Shown: piece after piece, positions 1 through 10,383 of the stretch
How positions within the stretch are numbered: the first letter of the stretch is position 1
Layout of the letters: every line of letters begins with the position of its first letter
Assembly: GCF_019279795.1 (NCBI RefSeq)
Contig: NC_056743.1
Coordinates: 870,533,364 to 870,597,363 of the forward strand
DNA: 64,000 nt
Source of the DNA: Protopterus annectens
Lineage: Eukaryota > Chordata > Ceratodontiformes > Protopteridae
Reading direction: 5' to 3'
Made by a program: the position numbers and the translations under genes
The notes under the pieces: generated by a model
Told to the model about the DNA's origin: nothing
Seen by the model: the letters and a program-made list of their open reading frames with translations, nothing else
The model's database searches: none

Positions 1-85
1 GTAATGACCCCTTCTGCAATTTGTATGGAGTTACATGTATCGGTACTATATCTAAGTAAGATTGTAAATTATTTTTTATAAGTAA

Positions 86-388
86 TCTCCGTGGTATCCC
101 CGAAGTCTCAAACAACCCACTTAACAAGTATAGTGGCTCCAAAAACAAAACAGTGTAAGAAACTTCTCTGTGTGGAAGATTTTCAGTCCATATATCTCTA
201 GTTAATCACTGTAAATTAATCAGATCAGACAATAGTAGTAGAAGTAATGAACTTAAACTCGTCTTAAGTCAAAAAAATAATAAAAAATATATATGTCACA
301 CTGATGGGGGAAGGGATGTGAATTTAACATGTATACCAATAACACTTTGTTTTACAGCACAATAAACCATCCCCTTGCCAGATAAAAA

Positions 389-445
<57 letters not shown>

Positions 446-730
446 TTGTGAGGAAACTATTACTCTATTTTTGTTTTACTTGGATCACTTGTCTGTGTAC
501 TTAATAAAGGATTTTCAAATGGAAACAGACTGCCTGCCTTGCTTGAATTACTTTCGAATACTTAGTAATTCTTTACAATATTTCAAATTATATATTTTTT
601 ATTTTTTTGACTTAAGACGAGTTTAAGTTTGCTACTTCTACTACTATTTTCTGATCTGATTAATTTACAGTGATTAACTAAATATATGGAATGAAAATCT
701 TCTACACAGACAAGTTTCTTACACTGTTTT
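86..730. mobile_element. Inverted-repeat insertion in R4 copy A
   Basis: A block of about 645 bp is absent from the matching place in R4 copy B (near 30437). Its arms at about 147-290 and 590-730 are reverse complements over roughly 140 bp, with a central spacer that contains an AT microsatellite. The host motif TTTTTTATAAG occurs on both sides (about 74-85 and 737-747) but only once in copy B, so it looks like a target-site duplication. No protein is encoded. It could be a foldback or MITE-type element, or an inversion-duplication; the first 60 bp of the insert are unpaired. Confidence 0.6.
391..440. repeat. (AT)n microsatellite
   Basis: An uninterrupted AT dinucleotide run of about 50 bp lies inside the spacer of the inverted-repeat insertion. 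The open frame across it is an artefact of the repeat. Confidence 0.95.
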
Positions 731-882
731 AAATTCTTTTTTATAAGACCAGTTGCTCCTACTACTATTGGAATTGTCTGGGTATCCTTCTTCCACATTG
801 CCCTCATTTCTGTCTGCAAATCCTGCTATTTTATGACTTTGTGTCTCTCTGTATGTAAGACACTGTAGTCACTGGGTGTAGC

Positions 883-994
883 AATTTTGATGATTAATGC
901 TACATTTGTCTTCTTTTCATGGGCTACCATATCTGGTTAATTTCGATGATTAATGTTACTTTTGTCTTCTTTTCATGGACTACTATATCTGGTT
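883..994. repeat. 56-bp tandem duplication inside the endonuclease region
   Basis: Two adjacent 56-bp units (883-938 and 939-994) differ at about five positions. R4 copy B has a single unit at the equivalent place (about 30579-30634). The duplicated stretch encodes the PD...EIA core of the restriction-like endonuclease on the minus strand. Confidence 0.85.
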
Positions 995-1387
995 TTCCTC
1001 ACATATATTTTTTGAACTGTTGGGAATGGGTGATCCCATGTGATATAAACTTCATAATTTTCTGTAATGCTTTGTGGCTCATGTTTCCAATGTTTTTCAT
1101 TTACTTCAATTTTATAATGTTTGCACAATCCCCACTGCAGCAATATTCTCATATTATTATACCTTTCAGTATACAGTTCTTCTGCTATTAGTATATCACA
1201 ACCAGCAACAAGATGTGCAACTATTTCCAGTTCTGTTTTACAAAACCTACAATTGTTTCTCCCACATGTTCAGTAGACTTTGTAAACCAACATTTACATA
1301 GTTCACTATCTTGGGCCGCCAATATTAACCTTTCATCTTTTGGTTTAAGTTCACCTCTCCTTGACGATTCCTGCATTCAATCCTAAT

Positions 1388-3035
1388 CACTATTTATTTA
1401 TTTTACATTTGCTGACAGGGTTAGTCTGTCTGAACTGATGGCCCTTTTCGACGGAGGCCCAGGGAGAAAAGCTTCACATGTTAATAATACAGGTAATGAG
1501 AGTAGTAAACGTATGAAAACATTTATAATATATACAAAAAAGATTTTTAGTAAAAACATTTATAATGTAATATATACAGACTTCTAAAATTTAAATTGTC
1601 GATAAAAATAAATAAGAACAATATTGCAAAATTAAATTGTGAGTGGCCTAAGTTTTGTTTAGAAGATGCACTGTTTAGAGATATCATAGCTCAGGAATAT
1701 ACAGTAAGTAAGGGTAATATAAGTCTGATGAGAGTTAAGTATATGGTTAGACTGAGTGAAATGTGAGAATACATACATAAGGTGGTTATACAGGTAACAG
1801 ACACAGTATACAGAAATTAAACACTGGAGAGAGACAGGCAAGTGTGCTGCCCTAGGATAGGAAGACATATTATAGAGGGTGAGTACAGTGGCAGGTCCAT
1901 TGGCATTTCAGATATTCTTTTGTGGCTGATTTAAATTTATTAACTTTGTTGAGGGTCCTAATTTCCAGTGGGAGTTTGTTCCAAGATATGGCTGGATGAT
2001 AGCTATAAAAGTTGCAGCCAATTTTGTTCTTACATTTATGGATTTGTAGTAGATCTTGGCCTGAACATCTGAGAGTTGTAGAAGGAGATTAGGGTAGATA
2101 GGTTAGGGCAGTATGATGTCTGACATAATATGGAATGGATAATCAGAAGCTGGGAGAGGAGAAGCTGATGGGCAAATTCTAGCCAGTTCAAGTTTTTTAG
2201 TGAGAGACAGTGATGAGATCTATAATTTTGGTTTGGTACAAATCTGTCCCCTTTGTTATAGGTAGATTCTAACTTGGTTAGGAGTGATGAGTTGAGGTTT
2301 GTGAGGATTTGGGAGCTGTATAATAGGCTTGGTAACAGATAAGTATGGGAGAGGGATATTTTTGCTTTGTTGGTGAGGAACTTCTTATTTCTGCATAAGA
2401 GCCAAGTTTTTGGTGAGTTTTCCTAATGTAATTGTTTGCATGTAGATCATGTTTTAGCTGGTCATCAATTATGACACCTAGAAGTTTTGTGGAAGGTTCA
2501 ACAATGACAGGTGTGCTGTTAAAAGAAAGTATGGAGAATGTGGATTTAAGATTGTTTGGGTTTTGAGGAAGAAAACGTGTTTTTTTTTTGTAGGATTTAG
2601 TATAAGCTGGTTTTTGGAGAGCCAGGTTTTGGCAGATCTAAAGGAAGACTAAGTGACATGAGTCCAGTGGGAGTATCTGCAATAGAGATAACTGTAGAGT
2701 CATCAGCATATTGGACAAGTGATGAATGAGAACAAGAAGTTAGAATAGGCTAGTGAAAATATTAAAAAGTAATGGACCAAGAATAGAACCTTGGGGAACA
2801 CCTGTATTAACAGGCAGAAGGGAGGAGAGAGCAGAGAGCCACTTTACTTGATTGTTGTCAATCAGAGAGAGAGCATAAAACCATGCAACAGTAGTGGTAG
2901 AGAAATTGAGGTTAGTCAAATTGTTCAGAAGGAGTGGGAGACTGGATCAAAAACCTTTGAAAGATCAAGGAATAAGCATGAGATACGTTTGTTGTTATTC
3001 CTGGCTATGTGAGGTTGTTCAAAGAGTTTTCCTCA
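1388..3035 (-). mobile_element. L2-type LINE fragment (RT C-terminal half and 3' UTR)
   Basis: Minus-strand translation gives, in order, VPQGSILGPLLFNIF (about 2760-2800), QYADDST with the catalytic Asp pair (about 2693-2716), LGVIIDDQLKHDLHANN (about 2430-2490) and PAISWNKLPLEIRTLNK (about 1940-1990). This is the characteristic C-terminal order of L2-clade reverse transcriptases. The 3' end is a TAAA-type tail next to 1388. Stops and frameshifts break it, and the N-terminal endonuclease is missing, so it is 5'-truncated. It interrupts R4 copy A: the flanking R4 sequence is contiguous in copy B near 31000. Confidence 0.8.
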
Positions 3036-4290
3036 TGGAACATGAGGTTGTTCCAAGAGTTTCTATACTTGCAACTATAGTTATGCATTTTCCACATTTC
3101 TTGTCTTCTAATCTGATGCTTCACCTTATATTCTTTCTTTTGTTTTATTTATTTATTTATTTATTTTTGTTTTGTTTTTTGGCACATTCAGGTGATGCCT
3201 GATTTTTTAGCTACTTTTGGTTTGATTTCCATTCCCACTTGATGCCGATATTTTTTTGCTAAACTAAGGATTGACATCATCTTAGACTTATTCTCATGTT
3301 TCAAAACTTTCATTATATTTGGATCTTGTGAGGACAGTAGATTATGTATGCAGTCCAATGACTGCAGATCTGTATATGTAATCAGTTTTGAGGAGGCCCA
3401 TACCTTCTTCAGAACAGGGAATATATATAGTCTTGGTATGCACTGATTTTTATAAATTAGTTGATGAGCATGAAGCATCCTTCTTGTTTCCCTGTCCAAC
3501 CTATCCAGTTCCTTTTGTGGCCAGACAATCACTCCAAAACTGTTAATTAGGACTGGAAGAGCAAATTGGTTTACAGCTTTGACCTAAATGTCAACAATGT
3601 TTTCAGTATTAATTTAAGTTTTCTAAAATATTCATTACTAAGTTTTATTCACATTTGTTCATGTTTTTTGTTGATCCTTCATCAGTTCACAAATATTTAT
3701 ACACACCCTCTTGCTCAAGGTCTTTTATATCACATTCCTGTCCCAAATTGATATTTTCTTGGTGCTGCAGCTTTCCTGATTTAAAGGTTGCTTTTGCACA
3801 TTTATCAAGACCAAATGACATTCTTATATCATCTGAAATGGCTTTTTTCCACTTGCAGTTGTGCTTTCAGTTCCTCATCTGATAAAGTATACAGTTTTAA
3901 ATCATCTACAAAAAGAAGATGACATCTTTGCATTTTGTTGTTTTCTGGGAACTAAATTCTAGCCATGACTTAATCTGTTAAGTAGACAGCTTAATGGGTT
4001 AAGGTGAAGACAAAGAGCAGTGGTGACAGGCAGTCACCCTGGAATATTCCCCTTTGAATTTTTATCCCTGGGATAATAATTTGTCCTACATCATGGCTTA
4101 ACTGCAAAGTGGTTTGCCACTGTTTCATGGTCGCTGCAATGTAATTGATCAGTGTAGGATGTATCCTATATATTTTTAAGTACTCTTTTATCCATGAATG
4201 TGGAATACTGTCAAATGCTTTTTTGTAGGCTATCCCTGCCATACTTAGATTCTTCCCCCTTTTACAGTTGTACATTTTTACTTTAACAAC
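3036..4290 (-). pseudogene. R4-type LINE copy A: RT palm, thumb and linker
   Basis: This minus-strand segment is the catalytic core and thumb of the R4-type reverse transcriptase. In protein order it reads AYKKAFDSIPHSW (first catalytic Asp, about 4195-4235), GIFQGDCLSPLLF (about 4010-4050), LFVDDLKLY (catalytic Asp pair, about 3889-3916), then WPQKELDRLDRETRRMLHAHQ (about 3460-3530) in the linker before the zinc motif. The two longest surviving frames are 3991-4323 and 3188-3532; the rest is frameshifted. Copy B carries the same blocks at 31030-32220. The order and the wording of the QGDCLSPLLF and LFVDDLKLY boxes favour R4/Dong over CR1. Confidence 0.8.
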
Positions 4291-5063
4291 AATTATACCA
4301 TGACCCCCCCCCAAAACGTGCACGCTGATTGGCCAGCGTGCACATTGTAAATCGAGTTATACTAATGGAAAAAGGTCCGGTCGCCCGGACTTTTTTCCAT
4401 TAATATAACTCTACTTTTAAAACACTGTCTCGCTATGTTAAATGGGTTTAACATAGCGAGACAGCTTTAAAATAAGCAACGGAGATCTCCGTTGCTTATT
4501 TTAAAGCTGTCTCGCTATGCTAAACCCTTTTAACATAGCGAGACAGGTTTTAACAAAAAAGCAACGGAGAAAGCAAGATCTCCGTTGCTTTTTTTACTGT
4601 TTCACTATGTTAAATGGGTTTAACATAGCGAGACAGTTTTAAAATAAGCAACAGACATCTCCGTTGCTTATTTTAAAACTGTCTCGCTATGTTAAACCCA
4701 TTTAACATAGCAAAAACAGTAAAAAAAAAAGCAACTGAGATCTTGCTTTCTCCATTGCTTTTGCCCACAGCTCTGATGTACTGCGCAGGTGCGCAGTACA
4801 TCAGAACTGCCGCGGATGCCAGACATCTGTGGAAGGGCAGTAAACAGGCATTATACTATGCCATTATTTAAGAAAAATAATAGTTTATTTTCCTTAAATA
4901 ATGTCATGGTATAATAGCAATAACCCACTTCTGGGTGTGGGTAATGCTGTATTTACCCACGGTTGGCTTTGTTTGGTTCCTCGGCCGCCTCAGGACCAAA
5001 CCATGCCAACCGTGGGTAAATCCAGCATTACCCACACCCAGGCATGGGTTATTGCTATAATAA
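4291..5063. mobile_element. Cluster of stacked palindromes (hairpin MITE-like insertion)
   Basis: About 770 bp are absent from R4 copy B (junction near 32222-32236). They consist almost wholly of inverted repeats: 4318-4343 (10-bp arms), 4354-4411 (27-bp arms), a 122-bp perfect palindrome 4425-4546 centred at 4485/4486 whose arms are themselves palindromes (4425-4464), about 4555-4762 (a larger nested palindrome sharing the same sub-motifs), 4773-4804 (15-bp arms), 4851-4914, and 4912-5061 (arms of about 73 bp around a GC-rich centre). The motif ATTATACCATGAC at the left edge recurs inverted near 4901-4914, so 4291-4914 may be one element and 4912-5061 a second. There is no coding capacity. 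Confidence 0.8.
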
Positions 5064-5836
5064 CCCATTGTTCCATATGACTTTCTTTTATTACCCTTTT
5101 GTTCTATTGCCCTGATTGAGTTTTCTTCTAAATGATTATAAACTCTGTTGGCATCAGTTGCAGTGTATAGTTTATACATCTTCGGAAGACAAGTTATTGG
5201 TCCATTATTTTTAGGATAGCTTTCAAGTTTTTTCTTAAGTAGGAGTATTGTTTTTCCTGTTGTTAACCAATATGGTGTCTGTTCAGGGTGCGCATATAAA
5301 TAGTTCTTATTCATGGCTAAATCTTCATGTAAAGATGTTAATACTTTTAGCCAAAAGTTAGGCACTGCATCCGGGCCTGGGGTTTTCCATTTAGGAGCTT
5401 TTCTTAACTTTGTTTTAATCTCTATGGCCATTATTTCATCCCATTTCATATCCTGTACATCTGAACTTATTCTTTCTTTTACTTCTTCTGTCAATTTAGC
5501 ATCTTTGTTAAGTTCCACAGGATCTTCATAGATATTTCTCCAAAATGTATCTAGTTCTTTTTTTGGTGGTGTTTCAATTCCTTTTGCCTTGCTTCTCAGT
5601 TCTGTATAAAACTTTCTTGGATCATCAATGAATTGCTTATTTTGTAATTTTCCTTTATATTTATCTGCATATCTTCTAAGTTTTTCTGCCTGTGCTGAGA
5701 TTTTTAGTTTATTATTTGTGATAGTGCATGATAGATTCTGATCTGTTCTGATACTGCACCTTGCTTTTATCATGTCTATCTTTCTGAGTACTTTTGTTGA
5801 TCTGTTCCATCTTCTATCATCTTTTAACAGTGACAC
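5064..5836 (-). pseudogene. R4-type LINE copy A: RT fingers region
   Basis: A minus-strand frame of roughly 260 codons upstream of the palm. It contains KFYTELRSKAKGIETPPKKE, then APKWKTPGPDAVPNFWLKVL and TGKTILLLKK, then ITCLPKMYKLYTA and EQKGNKRKSYGT. These are the finger motifs of R2/R4-type reverse transcriptases (KAPGPDxVPNFWLK, PITCLPxxYKL, EQKGxxRxSxGT). The frame runs on past 5064 into the hairpin cluster, so its last 50 codons are not element protein. Copy B keeps a weaker version at 32240-32830 and 35567-35720. Confidence 0.8.
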
Positions 5837-7364
5837 TTCTTATCTTAATTGCTTTATAGTTTTCTCTGTTTGATACTTCCTTGATGGCATTAGATTTCTC
5901 CTCTTCCTTTCCCTTTGTCTGTGTGGTAAGACTTTATCTGTTAATTTAGCTGCACAGTAATATATCCTGTTTTCTTCTATAATATCACATGAATCTCTAT
6001 GGACAGTTCTAATTACTATGATCTTCTCTTAGATGATTTTCTTCTAAACTGGGGGCACATTATTTGTTCTCCATTTCCTGCAGGCTTTATATAATAAGTT
6101 CCGGAGCATCTTCCTATGCCACCTTCTCTACAGTTTCATCCTGTGTCATCCATTGCTCCTTCATATGGCAACTCATTGGCCTATTGCTCCACAGCAGAGT
6201 TGAGTCAGAGTTGCCACCGTTTCCTGCTCTTCTCTTTCTGTGCAACTCCAGCTGAATGTTTGTACTGGTTTCCCACTGAAGGCTGCAAAGTATCTTCATG
6301 TGTCAACTGATCAGATATTTCCTTCTCCACTAGTTTCTCCTTAATTTGGGAATCAATTGCTCTGTCCTGCTGTGATGTTATCAGAGTTAGATTTCCTACA
6401 CTGAATTCTTCACTTTGCAGCTGCTCCATAACCTCAGTTTCTATTTGTTTAACTTCTCAATCACTGATGCTCTTTTCTACTTTTTATGTTTTTTTATTTT
6501 TTTTTGTAGTGTTACATTTTTTGTGTCTGGATGCTTTTGCCTGTTTTTCTCTTCAAATATCTTTGGTGCTACTCTTTTTGTATTAATTAGTTTTGCTTTC
6601 TCCTTTACATAAATATTGCACCATATTAAATCTCTTTTTCTTTCCCATGTCCATATTTCTTCTTCAGATATCTCCTGTTCCTCTTGTTTCTCCTTACTTT
6701 GGGGACTCATTGTTCCATCATACTGTGATATAACCTGTGTTAGAATTTCTTCACTAAACCCTTCACTTCGCAGGTATTCCATAACATTAACTTCTATTTT
6801 TTTAACTTCTACTTTACTGTTCTGTTCTACATTCCCTCTTTGTGATGTTTTTTATACTGTGAAATTTTCAATTTATGGATGATTTGGCTATATTTCTCTT
6901 CAAATATCTTTGGGGCTACTTTTTTTCTGTTAATTAATTTGGCTTTTTCCTTTGCATAAATATTGCACCTTATCAGACCTCTCTTTCCCATGTCCAGATT
7001 TCTTTTTTATATCTTTCAAAAGTCTCTAGATTTTGTTCTTTATAGTTTCACACTTCCTCGGGCACTTTTTTTTGCAAACGTTCCAAGGTTACTTGGCCTA
7101 TATGTTTTTTCTTAAATCTGTTGTATTAATAAACACACATTTTTATTTGAAGCTTCTGATAGTTTTTCTTGTGGAAGTATTCTTCTTTCCTCTAATTTCT
7201 GTCTAATCTGTTTGTATATCTTCTGTCTGGAAAGTCTGGGCTACTTGCATAATAGTAACAATACATAATTTCTTTCTTATTCTCAATAGTCCGCTCTATC
7301 ATCTTTATAGTTATTTTCTGGCATATCGATTTTTGTGGACTACTACTTTCTTCTACAACACAGG
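5837..7364 (-). pseudogene. R4-type LINE copy A: repeated N-terminal modules
   Basis: This minus-strand part of the element lies upstream of the RT. Two frames (6477-6782 and 6205-6429) start with related sequence: MEYLRSEGFSEEILTQVISQ and MEQLQSEEFSVGNLTLITSQ, each followed by an acidic KEK..EEQEIS-type stretch. At DNA level the modules are offset by about 353 bp (6377 versus 6730), so the N-terminal region is built from tandem modules of about 118 residues. Copy B shows the same arrangement (about 36365 and 36722). No known domain is recognised; it is Lys/Glu-rich and probably coiled. The R4 homology stops near 7360, where the DIRS fragment begins. Confidence 0.6.
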
Positions 7365-7946
7365 GGCATTCAGAAAGGGTCTTAAGTCCCCCATTTTCTT
7401 TGGCACTAAAAAGAACCTGGAATAAATGCCTAATCCAGATTGGTCTAGGGGGATAGGCTGGATGACTCGTTTTTCAAGCAGCCTGGCAATTTCTACAGCT
7501 GCCTCCTCCCATTGACTTGGTGGAACATCTGGGAGGTGTTTGGGGGGAATTGGGGAATGGAGAAAGGGAACTGAGTAGCCTCTGGATATGATCTGCAGAA
7601 CCCAATGATCATTTGTAATTGACTCCCAGGCTGTTTGGTGCAGAGATAGCTGTTCCCTGACTGCCTCCAGAAATGAGGAGTCGGGCAGCCCTTCAAGGTT
7701 GCTGAGAGGGTCTGTCCGGGAAGGAACCCCAAGACCCTTGGTTCTTTGGACTCTCTCTGCCACAAGGGTGGCATCTGTCATATCCCCCTCTGCCTCTAGG
7801 GGAAGACGAATCCTGAGCATTCTGGGAAGAGCCTTGAGACTTCCAGAACCGCATCTTCTTAACCGAACACTGATTCCTAGAGAAGGATCGTTGTGAGGTG
7901 GAGAAGCAGATCCCGACAGCAGACAAAGTCTTCCCATCCTTCTCAC
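7353..7946 (-). pseudogene. DIRS reverse transcriptase, N-terminal part
   Basis: This 197-codon frame contains WESITNDHWVLQIISRGY, then LLEKRVIQPIPLDQSGLGIY and SRFFLVPKKMGDLRP. That is the conserved start of DIRS reverse transcriptases (WVLxxIxxGY, then GFYSRYFLVPKKDGGLRPILDL). The family normally continues with palm, RNase H and a methyltransferase-like domain; here the frame leaves the element just after LRP and ends in neighbouring R4 sequence. A real protein could not be made. The ATG at 7946 lies inside the gag-overlap region and is probably not the authentic start. Confidence 0.75.
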
Positions 7947-7999
7947 TCTGGACTAAAGATCACAAACCATTTTTCCAAACAAGGAGGAACCATCATAGT

Positions 8000-9951
8000 T
8001 CATGCCTTGAAGAGCTCCAAAAAAGCACAAACCTGGAGCCAGGCATGCCAGCTAATGGCTATGCTTGTTCCCGCAGACTTGGAGGCACCTTCAGTAACAT
8101 GTAATAAGAGCCTCATCGAAGTATTGGAGATGGAAGTGAGGGTGGCCATGTGAAAGGACAAAATCTTTTTCTCCTCTGCCGATATGGAGCCTGGGGCAGA
8201 CTCAGCAATCTCTTTGACCAGGTCCCTCTGCAATCTGATGACATGTGCCAAGAAATTCAGTGCATGTAAGGCAAAGTTGGCTAATGCACAGGTCCATTTC
8301 CCAAAACGATCCATTGCCTGAGACTCTCTGTCTGGAGGATGGCTGGAGGAGATCTCCTGTCCGAGCTGTTTTTCTGTGGCTGCTGCAACCACCATGGCAT
8401 TGAACAGGGACCCTTTGGACTAATGCTGCCTATCTGAGAGAGCACTTTGTACTTTATACTTGTGCCTGGGGATAGGCTCAATCATATCTGAGTTTTTCCA
8501 TATTCTAGATGAGATTAGATCCACAAGGGGATCTGTGGAAGGGGACACCCAGGAGGTAGAGGGTCCTGTGCCAAATGCCTCCAGGAATACAGACTCATCC
8601 ATGATGGGCTTCTGGGTAGACCACCCACCACATTGCCACAGGATCTCCATGATGTGTCCAAAGGAGCCATCCTCCGGAGGGGTGATTGAGGGGAACCCTC
8701 CCCTTCCTCCAAGTTAGTATCATCCATGAGGGACACCACTGGGGAGTCTAAGTGCCCCCTCTTGCATGTGTGCTTCTGAGGGGGCTCCTCAGGGGGAAAT
8801 TCTGGAGAGGACTCAGAAGCCTTGAGGAGTTCCCATGTGGGAACCTCCTGGGGAGAAGCGGCAACAGGCTGTCCCTGATGGGGCAGGATGGCAGACTCCG
8901 ACCTGAAAAAGAGGGAGCCAGGATGGACTCTGAGGATGAAAGTGTCAGAGGTCTTGAAGGAGCTGAGAGGACCCTGTCCACTACATTGAAGGCAGAAGGT
9001 GAGCAGATCCCCAAAGTCGAAATGGCCAAGGCCAGCTCCTTCACTCCATGTGCCAAGGGAGGAGCCAGAGCAGAGCCTCCTGACACCAAGACTCTGAGAG
9101 GAAGGGAAGACCCCAAAAGCCTCAAAGTCAATGCCATCCATTCAGATCTGATGCCAAGGCTTTGGCTACAAGAGTTGGTTGGCTCCAAAAATGTTGGAAC
9201 CAAACCACTTGGGGCAACAGTCGGCATTGAGGTACTAGGGACCATCAACACCAACCCCTAGACACCGGGGAACTTTGGATCCAATGACTCCGAAACTGGG
9301 AATTGGATCAGGGAAGGCATAATAGGGAGAAAGTTGGACTGCATTTCCTCAGCCACAGAGGGGGACAGAGTAGGCAAGACTCCCAACTGGATCGGGGCCT
9401 ATATGAATTTCTGCATCATCCTGTCCATCTCGGCTTCAGACAAGCTTTGCGAGGACCAGAAGGACGACGCCACAGATCCAGGCCTGGAGTGGTGCTGGGG
9501 AGAGGTGAAGAGTGGAAATCGGATCCAGGCAACCTCCTGTGAAAAACGAGGTGACTGGAGCTGAGGGGAGGCCTGGCTCGGATCCGGACAGGACTTGGCC
9601 GGGGGTTCGACTGAAGGAAAGCGGTCTGTTGACTGCTTCCCGGGCTGATCCTGTTCCTTAGGTTGGGCCTTCTCTGTCTCTGGACTTCTTGGAAGGAGGT
9701 TGAGTCCCAGAAGCCAGGAAGGAGGAAGAAGAAGCAGAGACCTCAATGGAGGGGGAGAAGGCCTTTCAGAATGAGTTTGTTCCTCCTTTCGATCAATGTG
9801 TGGGGGTTGAAGCCCGTGCAGCTCATGCAGGAGGAATCTAGGTGGGAGATGCCCAAACAGACAATGCACAGAATGTGGGCATCAGATGGGAGAAGCTGAT
9901 GCCCACACTATACGCATTTCGTGTAGCCAGGCTTGGGGGTGTCAGCCATGG
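8000..9951 (-). pseudogene. DIRS gag-like region
   Basis: Upstream of the RT on the same strand, fragments in several frames (8000-8395, 8515-9141, 8748-9254, 9399-9869) give a Ser/Pro-rich protein ending in a segment with LTSISNTSMRLLLHVTEG and SIAISWHAWLQ. The latter resembles the RRHAWLR box of DIRS gag proteins. The probable original start is the ATG at 9951 (MADTPKPGYTKC), followed by a Cys-rich stretch (CG, CIVCLGISH, CMSC) interrupted by an in-frame TAG. Multiple frameshifts make it non-functional. Plus-strand open frames over the same region are shadows. Confidence 0.6.
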
Positions 9952-9965
9952 CAAATCAGAAAACA

Positions 9966-9966
<1 letters not shown>

Positions 9967-10027
<61 letters not shown>
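9967..10027. repeat. (CA)n microsatellite
   Basis: An uninterrupted AC dinucleotide run of about 60 bp lies in the 5' leader of the DIRS fragment, followed by AG-rich sequence. Confidence 0.95.
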
Positions 10028-10031
<4 letters not shown>

Positions 10032-10383
10032 AAAAAGTAAAGAGAGAGAGAGCTAGAGAGAAAGAAGGCTTTTTTTAATGATATCCCAATGCCCGAGTGC
10101 ACAGAGATAGGGTAGGGTAGGGTAAAAAAATGTATAAAAAGGTCAAAGGGAGTGAAAAATACCCAAGAAAAAAACACAAACAACCAGAGATTGGAGCTAT
10201 GGAACCACATTGCTGTTCAAATGAGCGGCAAACAAGATCTGAGGGAAGGAGGGGGCCAGGGACATTATGGTAGGGGTGGACCTTGGAGTTTGGATAAAAT
10301 GCTGGAGTATGTGGCCGAGTAGGATCTGTGCCAGATCCGAGTCTCTCGTGTTGAAGATTAAATGAAAACAACTTCAGATCTTA

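Larger units (their letters stand above)
1..1385 (-). pseudogene. R4-type LINE copy A: restriction-like endonuclease end
   Basis: This is the 3' (C-terminal) end of a non-LTR retrotransposon read on the minus strand. It encodes the PD-(D/E)XK restriction-like endonuclease that nicks target DNA for target-primed reverse transcription. The same segment is better preserved at 30419-30637, where one frame reads KPDMVVHEKKTK, ALIIEIA, KYQDLQAEMR and IPIVVGAMG, the usual order for the R2/R4/NeSL endonuclease. Here the frame is broken by an inverted-repeat insertion (86-730), a 56-bp tandem duplication (883-994) and stops. The short frame at 583-819 keeps only the tail (AEMRAMW-like, IPIVVGATG) and then reads into inserted DNA. 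The element continues left beyond the window. Family assignment to R4/Dong is by motif memory; NeSL-like is the alternative. Confidence 0.75.
7365..10383 (-). mobile_element. DIRS-type retrotransposon fragment
   Basis: A 3-kb minus-strand block has a DIRS gag-like region followed by the start of the DIRS reverse transcriptase. The tyrosine recombinase, RNase H and RT catalytic core are absent because the element is cut off at 7365. The 5' part carries a CA microsatellite. On both sides lies R4 LINE sequence: 6738-7358 and 10384-11030 are two copies of the same R4 segment. Terminal inverted repeats typical of DIRS were not found by eye. Confidence 0.75.

Noticed and set aside
375-626. Open frame across the AT microsatellite
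   Set aside because: It exists because the dinucleotide run has no stops; the flanks have no motif.
4689-4871. 60-codon frame inside the hairpin cluster
   Set aside because: The DNA is dominated by inverted repeats; the frame has no motif.
8752-9261. 169-codon plus-strand frame
   Set aside because: It is antisense to the DIRS gag-like region, whose opposite strand leads in frame order to a recognisable DIRS RT.
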